A stretch of 26,932 bases of DNA from NCBI GenBank assembly GCA_002340305.1, contig DDLU01000135.1, positions 1-26,932 on the forward strand. Direction: 5' to 3'. Below are positions 17,101 through 23,690 of the stretch, in pieces. The notes beneath the pieces were generated by a model that saw nothing but the letters and a program-made list of their open reading frames with translations, was not told where the DNA came from and made no database searches. Source of the stretch: Desulfovibrio sp. UBA2564. Lineage in GTDB: Bacteria > Desulfobacterota > Desulfovibrionia > Desulfovibrionales > Desulfovibrionaceae. Numbering within the stretch: the first letter of the stretch is position 1; each line of letters opens with the position of its first letter. A program made the translations under genes and the position numbers.

Positions 17101-18235
17101 CTTCAAGAACAGCACTGACCTCAAGACCTGAAAGGGTGTCTTTTTTCCAAGGCTGGCGGTTAAGAATACCGAAGGCCTGCATCTTGGGGGTAAGCTTGCT
17201 GAGTCCGTCGGTGTAGGTTCCGACCCAGATTACCCCGGAGTTGTCTTCCAGAATTTTTGTGACCTTATTGCTGCTTAAACTTTGCGGATCGAGTTGGTTG
17301 TTTAGAAAAAAATCAAATTCCATTTTTTCCGGGACAGCTGATGCGGTTTCCGGGTTACGCTTGGCTAATCCTTCAAGGGTGCCAAGCCAGAGATTATCGG
17401 AGTTATCCTGATAAATGTCGTTGATTTCGAGGGATTGAAAAAGGGTTTTAAATTTTCCGCTGTCAGGGTCCAGTATGGAAATTCCTTTTTTAGTTCCAAC
17501 CCAGAGTTCATTTTTCTTCTGCTGGTAAAAGCATAGAACTGTATTGTCACAAATGCTTTCGTCATTATCAGGATCGTGCAGAAAGCTCTTAAAGTTATTC
17601 AGTTTTTCATCAAACAGATTCAGCCCTGTGGCTGTTCCAACCCAAATCCGGCCTTGCAGGTCTTCATATAGCGATCTGATCTCATCATGACTGATACTGC
17701 CCGGGGCGTTGGAGTGCTGCAAGCGGGTGAATGTTTTTGTCTCCCGGTTAAAGATATTTACCCCTTTGTGGGTACCGACCCATAAGCGTCTTTTTGAGTC
17801 TTCGAAGATCGTGCTTACGTTTTTACCGGAAATTGACAGCTGGTTTCCGGGGATTGGCTGGAAATTATCGAAACTGTCAGTCAAACGGTTATAGCGGTTC
17901 AATCCGCCTCCTTTGGTTCCTACCCATAAAGTCCCTGATTTATCTTCATAGAGTGCACGGATATTACCATCGGATAGATATCCTTTTTCGATGTTCCCTT
18001 TGTATACTTTGATGTTGCGACCGTCATAGCGGTTCAGTCCGTCGTAGGTTCCAAACCACAGGAATCCGCGTGAATCCTGTAACATGCATAGAATTGATGA
18101 TTGCGACAAACCTTCACTTAAAGAGATACGGTCAAACCTCAATTCTTCTTGATATGCTTGAGCTGGTGCTAAAGAAAATAGGAAGATTGTTAGCAAGACT
18201 GTAATTGTTGTCGCCAATTTTATGCTTTTTGCCAT
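14108..18235 (-). CDS. Large hybrid histidine kinase with two seven-bladed beta-propellers
   Basis: About 1375 residues. Signal peptide 1-27 (cut after AQA), then fourteen Reg_prop motifs of the form IxxxxxDxxGxLWxGTxxGLNRxD (about residues 45-675), enough for two seven-bladed propellers. A Y_Y_Y domain follows (about 720-792), a membrane helix (about 802-820), a coiled linker, HisKA with H879 in SHEIRTP, HATPase with N996 and DTGIG from about 1028, a degenerate receiver (about 1113-1230) and a canonical receiver (about 1250-1373; D1301 acceptor, K1356). The layout matches the periplasmic-propeller hybrid sensors best known from Bacteroides polysaccharide utilisation, but there is no fused AraC output domain. 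The frame opens at a TTG ending at 18259; the ATG ending at 18235 has GGGAA upstream and gives a cleaner signal peptide. It starts 51 bases after rocD on the same strand with no terminator between. Confidence 0.92.
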   Translation of the reverse strand: MAKSIKLATTITVLLTIFLFSLAPAQAYQEELRFDRISLSEGLSQSSILCMLQDSRGFLWFGTYDGLNRYDGRNIKVYKGNIEKGYLSDGNIRALYEDKSGTLWVGTKGGGLNRYNRLTDSFDNFQPIPGNQLSISGKNVSTIFEDSKRRLWVGTHKGVNIFNRETKTFTRLQHSNAPGSISHDEIRSLYEDLQGRIWVGTATGLNLFDEKLNNFKSFLHDPDNDESICDNTVLCFYQQKKNELWVGTKKGISILDPDSGKFKTLFQSLEINDIYQDNSDNLWLGTLEGLAKRNPETASAVPEKMEFDFFLNNQLDPQSLSSNKVTKILEDNSGVIWVGTYTDGLSKLTPKMQAFGILNRQPWKKDTLSGLEVSAVLEDREGLLWIGTYKNGLNTYDPHTGEIKTYSTESSSPWKLPGNRINCIFQDTSGLIWVGTRKKGIFVIDKQKGIVKQYKWDKKNENTLSQNNIWWIYEGSMGYIWIGTSKKGLNRLDRKTGDFKHYNHSDSDPTSLGHKRVRNIFEDSNNNFWVCTNAGLNLMDREKGTFKHYRHDPDNPYSISNNRVTPIAEAADGSLWLGTDSGLNRFDPVSGLFTRYTVESGLANDGIQGLCLDSVGHVWVSTFKGVSKLDPVSGKVWNFGPSDGLQGIEFWINSYNKGQSGKIYFGGLKGLNMFNPQNIKVNHTPPPIVLTDLTIMGEPANLGTNITESKNIALSWKDAMFSFQFAALDYQNPELNQYQYKLEGFNDGWIDSPDATATFTNFDHGNYVFKVRGSNSDGVWNDEGVSLQLTIIPPFWKTLWFKTVLFFSAVLIFFAIIQLRTRTVQKQKKVLEAEVQSRTADLNQEIEEHKITEKRLEQAILKTEEANQAKSAFLASMSHEIRTPLNSILGVADLLKNTVLTDEQGEYVNIFESSGEILLTIINDILDFSKIEANHVKLESIPVDLLHEVESLMNLQTTAASSRHVDLVMRYKPEVPEMVLGDSTRIRQILLNLLANAVKFTSRGEVSLIVSRAAQSNSPDNITFTISDTGIGIEPEKLELIFEPFSQADSSTTRRYGGSGLGLSISRKLAELMGGSITASSTPDRGSTFMVTLPLPHTPQVVTAEQPDLNHSEILVAAHNPETLTSLCETLTYFKGKVTPCSTVESLKMLLPTPDESKYDLLIYDLGIRKAQGLELLRTLQDGGVKLPPVLMLQQGASFDRTLLEKGIAGRGQPLPASRRLLLRNVMELLNISSRQEEKAIISDSQELPPIKILLAEDNIPNRTLIRHFLKDTNTTLAMAANGAEGLNQAMNDNFNIILLDMEMPVMDGPEFLEKFRKYEMENKLPSTGIIALTAHVSADYREKCISMGADEFLSKPIKRDSLLQTILNVYNRLQ

Positions 18236-18286
18236 GCGCGGATTCCCGTGTGGTTTCAAGTTTAGGATTAATGTGTATCCGGTTTT

Positions 18287-19486
18287 TTAAGTCGAAAGAA
18301 TCGGTTGTATGCGCTCAAGAGCCCAGTCCACTTGTTTTGCTGTGATTACCAATGGAGGGGCGAACCTGATAATGTTGTCGTGGGTTTCCTTGCAGAGCAG
18401 GCCGTTTTCTTTGAGTTTTTCACAGTATTGTCTGGCTCCGCCTGCATCCAGCTTGAATTCCACTGCCAGCAGCAGGCCGCGCCCGCGCACTTCCCGTATT
18501 TTGTTGTTATTGATTGATTTGAGCCCATCGAGAAATTTTTTACCCATTTCCTGAGCATTGCGGATCAGATTTTCCTCTTTAAGCACTTTGAGTGCTTCTC
18601 TTGCCACAGCGCAGGCCAGCGGATTACCACCGAATGTGGACCCGTGTTCACCGGGTTTGAGCACGCCGAGAACCTCGGTGTTGGAGAGTACTGCCGAAAC
18701 AGGATAAAAACCGCCGGAAAGTGCTTTTCCGATAAGGGTTATGTCAGCTTCGACTCCTTCGTGCTCTTCTGCCAGCATTTTACCTGTTCGACCGAGTCCG
18801 GTTTGGATTTCGTCAAAAATTAGGTTTACGTTGTTAGCGGTACAAATTTTGCGGATCTTTTTGAGATATCCGTCCGGGGGAATAACTACCCCGGCCTCGC
18901 CCTGAATAGGTTCTACAAGAAAACCTACAGTGTCAGGAGTAATGGCGTTCTCAAGGGCTTTGTGATCACCGAATGGAATGACTTTGAATCCGGGGGTAAA
19001 TGGTCCGAACCCACGCCGGGAAACAGGATCGGTGGAGAAGCCGACAATGGAGATGGTCCGGCCGTGAAAATTATCGGCGCAGACGATAATTTCAGCTCTG
19101 TCTTCGGGAACTCCCTTGACCATATAGCCCCATTTGCGGACAGCTTTGATTGCTGTTTCAACTGCCTCAGCACCGCTGTTCATGGGTAGTACTTTATGGG
19201 AGTTGGTCAGGGCGCAAAGCTCTTCGTAGAACGGTCCCAATTGGTCGTTGCGGAAAGCCCGTGAGGTCAGGGTAAGCTTATCAAGCTGGTCCTGCATCGC
19301 TTTCTTGATGTGGGGGTGGCAATGTCCCTGATTAACGGCGGAATATGCAGAGAGGCAATCCATGTATTTGTTGTCTTCCACATCCCAGACCCAGACTCCT
19401 TCACCTTTTTTAATCACAACATCCAGCGGCTTATAATTCTGTGCGCCAAATCTGTCTTCAAGTTCAATGTAGTCGGACTGTTTCAT
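18287..19486 (-). CDS. rocD: Ornithine aminotransferase
   Basis: A 399-residue PLP-dependent class III aminotransferase. Ornithine aminotransferase transfers the delta-amino group of ornithine to 2-oxoglutarate, giving glutamate semialdehyde for proline or arginine catabolism. OAT-like sequence runs throughout: YSAVNQGHCHPHI, MNSGAEAVETAIKAVRKWGY, NFHGRTISIVGFSTD, EPIQGEAGVVIPP, FDEIQTGLGRTGK with the PLP-binding Asp, and LIGKALSGGFYPVSAVLS with the Schiff-base lysine (K254). Length matches the family. The ATG ending at 19486 is seven bases after GGAGG; the ATG two codons earlier abuts it and is less likely. No other rocD-pathway gene is in the window; the propeller kinase gene follows downstream. 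Confidence 0.9.
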   Translation of the reverse strand: MKQSDYIELEDRFGAQNYKPLDVVIKKGEGVWVWDVEDNKYMDCLSAYSAVNQGHCHPHIKKAMQDQLDKLTLTSRAFRNDQLGPFYEELCALTNSHKVLPMNSGAEAVETAIKAVRKWGYMVKGVPEDRAEIIVCADNFHGRTISIVGFSTDPVSRRGFGPFTPGFKVIPFGDHKALENAITPDTVGFLVEPIQGEAGVVIPPDGYLKKIRKICTANNVNLIFDEIQTGLGRTGKMLAEEHEGVEADITLIGKALSGGFYPVSAVLSNTEVLGVLKPGEHGSTFGGNPLACAVAREALKVLKEENLIRNAQEMGKKFLDGLKSINNNKIREVRGRGLLLAVEFKLDAGGARQYCEKLKENGLLCKETHDNIIRFAPPLVITAKQVDWALERIQPILST

Positions 19487-19515
19487 AGTCATTCCTCCAT
19501 TCTAGGCTTTGTCTT

Positions 19516-19544
19516 TCTATATAAGATGGGTTTGTTTTTGTCAG
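19516..19544 (-). promoter_or_regulatory. Candidate sigma-70 promoter for rocD
   Basis: On the minus strand CTGACA (19544-19539) and TATAGA (19521-19516) are 17 bases apart; transcription would start near 19509, just upstream of the GGAGG. Confidence 0.45.
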
Positions 19545-19612
19545 CTAACTTTTTGATTTATAATAGATTCCAAGCTCTTCGTGGTTTTGGGTTTCTTAAG
19601 TATTGATAAATC

Positions 19613-19633
19613 AATAACAAAAAAGTTGTTATT
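19613..19633. repeat. Inverted repeat upstream of the response-regulator gene
   Basis: AATAACAA (19613-19620) and TTGTTATT (19626-19633) are exact reverse complements with a five-base spacer. The second arm overlaps the first copy of a ten-base direct repeat, GTTATTTTAT, found at 19628-19637 and 19649-19658, exactly 21 bases apart. The second copy overlaps a TATAAT at 19656-19661 that may be the -10 of the downstream gene. Possible operator; AT-rich sequence makes chance matches easier. Confidence 0.35.
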
Positions 19634-19725
19634 TTATTGCGCGAGTGGGTTATTTTATAATCAAAGAAGTACTATACTGAAGCTGTCGGCAGCTGTGTTT
19701 TTTATGAATTTGTCCGGAGGCTGGA

Positions 19726-20877
19726 ATGTACAGGATTCTTCTTGTTGATGACGATGAAGCATTTCATTTGTTGTTTTCCAAAATTTCGACAGCGAAGCTT
19801 AGTGTGGAGTCTAGCTTGTCCGGAGCAGAGGCTCTTGATGTGCTAAAGACGGATGGCCCTTTTCACGTTCTTATTTCTGATTATCAAATGCCGGAAATGA
19901 ACGGGGTTGAGTTCTTGGCAAAAGCAAAAGAAATATCTCCTGCTTCAGTCAGAATTCTTTTAAGCGGAAATGCTGACCTTTCAGTTGCCATTGATGCTGT
20001 GAATGAATCCGGCGTATTCAGGATTCTGACTAAACCATGCAAGTTTAGTATATTGAAGAAAGCCTTGGTCGATGCATTGGAATTTCATCGTCTTTCAAAT
20101 GTTGAATCACACATGACCGATAAAATGACCCATGGTGTTGTTAGAATGGTCAATGATATCGCTGCAATGCATCATCCCGGTCTGAACAGCCGCGCTGATC
20201 GTATTCTGCCGCTGGTAAAGGCTTTAAGTCGAAAGTTGGGTGATCCTGACCCGTGGAGTACTGAGGTTGCGACCGCGCTCTCCTCTATTGGCTACATCTT
20301 CCTGCCTGATTTGTTGTTGGAAAAAATTGAGACAGGCGAGCCCTTTGGGAATGTTGATTACGGAATATTCACTCAACATACTGAATATTCATCTAAGTTG
20401 CTGTCCAGATTACCGCATTTTGAAGATATATGCCTGAAGCTTTCGTTACAGGAAGCCCATTATGCAGTGGAAGGTGATGATGGAGGGTTTTCCAAAGATG
20501 AGATTCCTATCGGTGCCAGAATTATGAAGGTTGTTTCTGATTTCGATCAGCTCAGGTTCGGTGGGCGCAGCTCCGGTGATGCCCTGGGGGCGATGAAACT
20601 TCGCAAGAACCGCTATGATCCTATGGTGGTCCGGGCTTTGGGCGATGTTCTCGGGGCAGAGGCAATGTATAATATCCGTGAAGTCTACCCGCTGGGACTG
20701 ACTGAAGGTATGGAGCTGGCAGAAGATGTTTTCGGGGTAATTAAAGGGCAAAGGCGGAAGTTTCTTTCGAAAGATCAGGTTCTGGATTCGAAGATTATTG
20801 ACTACATCCATCGAAATGCTGAGAAAATTATTGACATCACGAAGAAAATTTCAATCAGGGAAAAGAATTTTTCATAA
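19726..20877 (+). CDS. Response regulator with degenerate HD-GYP-like domain
   Basis: A 383-residue soluble protein. Residues 1-122 are an intact receiver (D8-D10, acceptor D52 in ISDYQMP, S80, K103 in LTKPC). Residues about 135-310 align by eye to an HD-GYP domain, but the active-site residues are lost: the HDxGK position reads ALSSIGYIFLP (184-194), HHE reads QEAHYA, and GYP is replaced by GGF (253-255), while SKDEIPIGARIMKVVSDFD keeps the family shape. It is therefore probably catalytically dead towards cyclic-di-GMP and acts by binding. The ATG has a good GGAGG. The stop is 23 bases before the next HD-GYP gene, so the two are probably one operon. Confidence 0.85.
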   Translation: MYRILLVDDDEAFHLLFSKISTAKLSVESSLSGAEALDVLKTDGPFHVLISDYQMPEMNGVEFLAKAKEISPASVRILLSGNADLSVAIDAVNESGVFRILTKPCKFSILKKALVDALEFHRLSNVESHMTDKMTHGVVRMVNDIAAMHHPGLNSRADRILPLVKALSRKLGDPDPWSTEVATALSSIGYIFLPDLLLEKIETGEPFGNVDYGIFTQHTEYSSKLLSRLPHFEDICLKLSLQEAHYAVEGDDGGFSKDEIPIGARIMKVVSDFDQLRFGGRSSGDALGAMKLRKNRYDPMVVRALGDVLGAEAMYNIREVYPLGLTEGMELAEDVFGVIKGQRRKFLSKDQVLDSKIIDYIHRNAEKIIDITKKISIREKNFS

Positions 20878-20900
20878 TTATTCAGGTACGGTGATCGGAT

Positions 20901-22194
20901 ATGCCAAGGCTAAAAGACGGTGAATATATGATCAATGTCGATCTGCTGCGGCCCGGAGTTTTTATCAAGCTCGTGGGTGTTCCGTGGTATCGGCATCCAT
21001 TTTTAACCAGTAGCTTTAGGATTAAGGATTTTGAGGCCATAGAAACCCTGCGCTCTTTGGGTGTGATTAAGGTGATATGTGTCCCCGATAAGAGTTTGGT
21101 TGAGCCTTTAAAAAAAGCCAAAAAGAAACCTGAAACAAGTCCTGATAATACTCAGGCGAAAGTCGTTCCTGACGCTTTATTTGATGAAAAGAAAAAGCGG
21201 ATGGAAAAGCTCAAGGAGAAGAAAGAATCCGTTGCACGGGCGGAGCAGAAGTATTCACTGTCCCTAAAACAGGTTGAGGACCTTATGTTTTCCATTAACA
21301 GAGGTAATATGCAGTTTCTGGAAGAGGCTAACGCTCTTTCAACCACGCTAAGCCGTTATTTTCTTAGTGATTGTGAAGCACTCATGCATGTGCTCAATCT
21401 GCAAACGGATAAGAGCGATACCGTATATTACCATTCCATGAATGTTACTGTTTTGGCTTTAATTTTGGGGCGCTCTGTAGAACTGGATGAGGATGAGATG
21501 CGTACCCTTGCACTCGGCGGTCTTTTTCATGACATAGGTAAGTCAAAGATTGAAAAAAATTTTACACAAGAAAGGAAAGTTGAATAAATTTGAGGTAGAG
21601 CTGTTTCGCAAGCATCCGTTTTTCGGTGTGAATATTCTTTCTGCTTGTGACAATTTCCCGGCTGAGGCCATGGAAATTGTTTATGCTCACCATGAGCGTT
21701 GTTCTGGCGGAGGCTATCCGCGAGGAGTGCGCCGGGGCGAAATAGGAAAACTGGCCAAGATACTGGCTATTGCTGATTTTTATGACCTGCTTATAAATAA
21801 ACACGACCATAGCGCATCGCTGACACCTTATCAGGCTTTGTCGTATATGTTTTCCAAAAGGGCTAAAAATTTCGAACCCGATTATCTCTCAGCATTTATA
21901 CAATGTATGGGAATTTATCCTCCGGGAACAGTTGTTGTTCTTAACGAAGATATGATCGGAATGGTTATCTCCGTTAATCTTTCTAAGCCCTTGATGCCCA
22001 GTGTAGTTATATATGATCCGCAGATACCCAAGAAAGAAGCCGTAATTATTGATCTGGAAGAGGAGCCTGAGTACTCCATTACCGACTCAATTAATCCGGA
22101 GAAACTCTCGCCGGAAGTGTTTGAGTATCTATCGCCGCGTAGTAGGATGATTTACTTTGTGGACCCGGAATTTTCGGGGCGGAAGGAGAAATAA
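20901..22194 (+). pseudogene. DUF3391/HD-GYP protein with frameshift at an A7 run
   Basis: Two overlapping frames together make one HD-GYP phosphodiesterase. The first (20901-21587) holds a DUF3391-type N-terminal domain (MINVDLLRPGVFIKL to about residue 65), a lysine-rich linker, H178, and HDIGKSKIEK at 210-219, then goes out of frame and stops. The second continues from about 21550 with ILHKKGKLNKFEVELFRKHP, HHERCSGGGYP and IADFYDLL, ending at 22194. The break lies in the seven A at 21553-21559; two more A or one fewer restores the frame. With two more A the spacing between HDIGK and GKL matches the family exactly. Apart from Asp to Ser in the DGxGYP segment the metal site looks intact. It may be a true pseudogene, phase-variable, corrected by transcriptional slippage, or a sequencing error. 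ATG 20901 or ATG 20928 could be the start. Confidence 0.8.
21553..21559 (+). repeat. A7 homopolymer at the HD-GYP frame break
   Basis: Seven A followed by four T. This is the only place where both frames carry family-consistent sequence on either side, so the frame change must occur here or within a few bases. Confidence 0.75.
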
Positions 22195-22197
22195 ACA

Positions 22198-22236
22198 AAT
22201 CTCCCTGCAGGCCTAGCAGGGAGATTGTACTTTATT
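22198..22236. terminator. Bidirectional terminator
   Basis: Arms 22198-22208 (AATCTCCCTGC) and 22216-22226 pair perfectly around a seven-base loop. The plus side is followed by GTACTTTATTA, the minus side by TTGTTTATTT. It lies between the convergent HD-GYP and LOG genes. Confidence 0.75.
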
Positions 22237-22834
22237 ATTGTCTTTTGCCTGCGGTGATATCCACTTTTTCCACCCACTTTGAGCCGCTGGGCGGTTCGTA
22301 GCCGGCAAAGGATTGGATGAGCCGGTCCGGGGTCTCTGCTGTGAGCAGTTTTTCCCGGTGCATTCCTTTCAGAAATCCTTCTTCAACAACTCCGTCCAGA
22401 AAGGAAAGAAGCTTGTCGTAATATCCGTCAACGTTGAGCAGGCCGCAGGGTTTGGAATGAAAACCAAGCTGTGCCCAAGTAAAAATTTCGAAAATCTCGT
22501 CCATGGTTCCGATGCCTCCGGGCATTGCAATAAAGCCATCAGAGAGTTCGGCCATAAGTGCTTTGCGTTCATGCATAGAGTCGGAAACGTGTAGCTCGGT
22601 CAGTCCGGTGTGAGCGATTTCAATTTTATACAGGCTTTCGGGGATAACGCCGATTACTTTGCCGCCTGCTTCCAGTGCGCTTTCTGCGAGGATACCCATC
22701 AGTCCAGTGCGTGAGCCTCCGTAAATCGTGGTCAGCCCCCGTTCGGCCAGTTCCCGGCCCATGTTGCGGGCCGCTTGGGCATATTTGGGATCGTTGCCGG
22801 GGTTGGCTCCGAGAAAAATGCAGATACTTTTCAT
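22235..22834 (-). CDS. LOG family protein, nucleoside 5'-monophosphate phosphoribohydrolase-like
   Basis: A 199-residue cytoplasmic Rossmann-fold protein of the LOG/TIGR00730 family. Signatures: CIFLGANPG at the N-terminus, IYGGSRTGLMGILAESAL (37-54), MHERK (87-91) and the hallmark PGGIGTMDEIFEIFTW (105-120). Studied members cleave the base from nucleoside monophosphates, producing cytokinin-type bases in plants and some bacteria; others act on AMP or similar nucleotides. The substrate here is unknown. Preceded by AAGGA with about seven-base spacing. Its start is one base after the stop of the membrane-protein gene, so it is the third gene of a tight unit led by the SpoIIE phosphatase. Confidence 0.9.
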   Translation of the reverse strand: MKSICIFLGANPGNDPKYAQAARNMGRELAERGLTTIYGGSRTGLMGILAESALEAGGKVIGVIPESLYKIEIAHTGLTELHVSDSMHERKALMAELSDGFIAMPGGIGTMDEIFEIFTWAQLGFHSKPCGLLNVDGYYDKLLSFLDGVVEEGFLKGMHREKLLTAETPDRLIQSFAGYEPPSGSKWVEKVDITAGKRQ

Positions 22835-22835
22835 A

Positions 22836-23690
22836 TCAGGATTCCTTTTCTTTTCTGTAGAATGAATTATAAGCTAGGGTTAAAAGGACCGCGAATCCGG
22901 CCGAGGCAACCCCGAGGGCTGCATTGTAGAAGGGAGGGGCAGCAAGGGCAAGTCTGATCAGCAGAGTTACCAGCGCAAAGCCTGAGTTTCTGAAAACTGC
23001 ATGAAATTGCGGTAGAAAACGCTGGGAAATAAGTACCAGCAGGATATCACTGAAGATCAGAATAGTGTAAAAAGTGCTGAAAAAGTCAAAGGCCGGCAAA
23101 CCTTTTACTGAGCAGTAAAATACATATGCACCCAGTCCCATAAATAATCCCAGCAGCAATAAGGCTACCAATTTTTTGTTGGCGACATAGCTGAATTTAT
23201 AGCAGGGCTTGAGAATAGAGCCCGGTTTCTGGATCCGGTAGTAGATGCCCAGTAAGACAAACACAGCGAATGCTCCGGCACCGTCGGAAAGAATTTGGTA
23301 AATGGGTGTCATATTTCCGGTAAAGGTGATCGGCTCCGGGAAGTTGACCAATTCTTTGAAAGAGTTGCGCATAAGAATCAGGCAGAGTATTTCCAGTTGT
23401 TTACCGACCGATTTGGAGAATGAGCAGGGCAGTACGAAAATAAAGCTGACAACCTCCAGCACCAGAACGAGAGTAAAAGCTATGCCGACTGCGGCGTAAT
23501 GGCTGGTCGGTGTTTTGGCGGCGATTGCTTCGGGAAGCAGGCCCTGTCTGCCAAGCTCAATACCCAGCAGGGCGGCAAGAAAGCAGCCGATGAGTACTCC
23601 GGCTACTGCCCGTTCTGTTTTTTCATTCTGCCAAAAAGCGTGCAGGGGATCGAAGGCGAACGTCGCCAGTTCGTATACTGAGTATTTCAT
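22836..23690 (-). CDS. Multi-pass membrane protein of unknown function
   Basis: A 284-residue inner-membrane protein with about seven hydrophobic helices (near residues 26-46, 65-88, 133-152, 172-193, 203-222, 237-256 and 260-277). No transporter or enzyme motif is recognised; the loop around residues 90-130 carries the only long polar stretch. Its ATG overlaps the TGA of the SpoIIE gene in an ATGA, implying translational coupling, and the LOG gene begins one base after its stop. The arrangement suggests it works with the phosphatase receptor or the LOG enzyme, for example as a membrane partner, but this is inference. Confidence 0.8.
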   Translation of the reverse strand: MKYSVYELATFAFDPLHAFWQNEKTERAVAGVLIGCFLAALLGIELGRQGLLPEAIAAKTPTSHYAAVGIAFTLVLVLEVVSFIFVLPCSFSKSVGKQLEILCLILMRNSFKELVNFPEPITFTGNMTPIYQILSDGAGAFAVFVLLGIYYRIQKPGSILKPCYKFSYVANKKLVALLLLGLFMGLGAYVFYCSVKGLPAFDFFSTFYTILIFSDILLVLISQRFLPQFHAVFRNSGFALVTLLIRLALAAPPFYNAALGVASAGFAVLLTLAYNSFYRKEKES

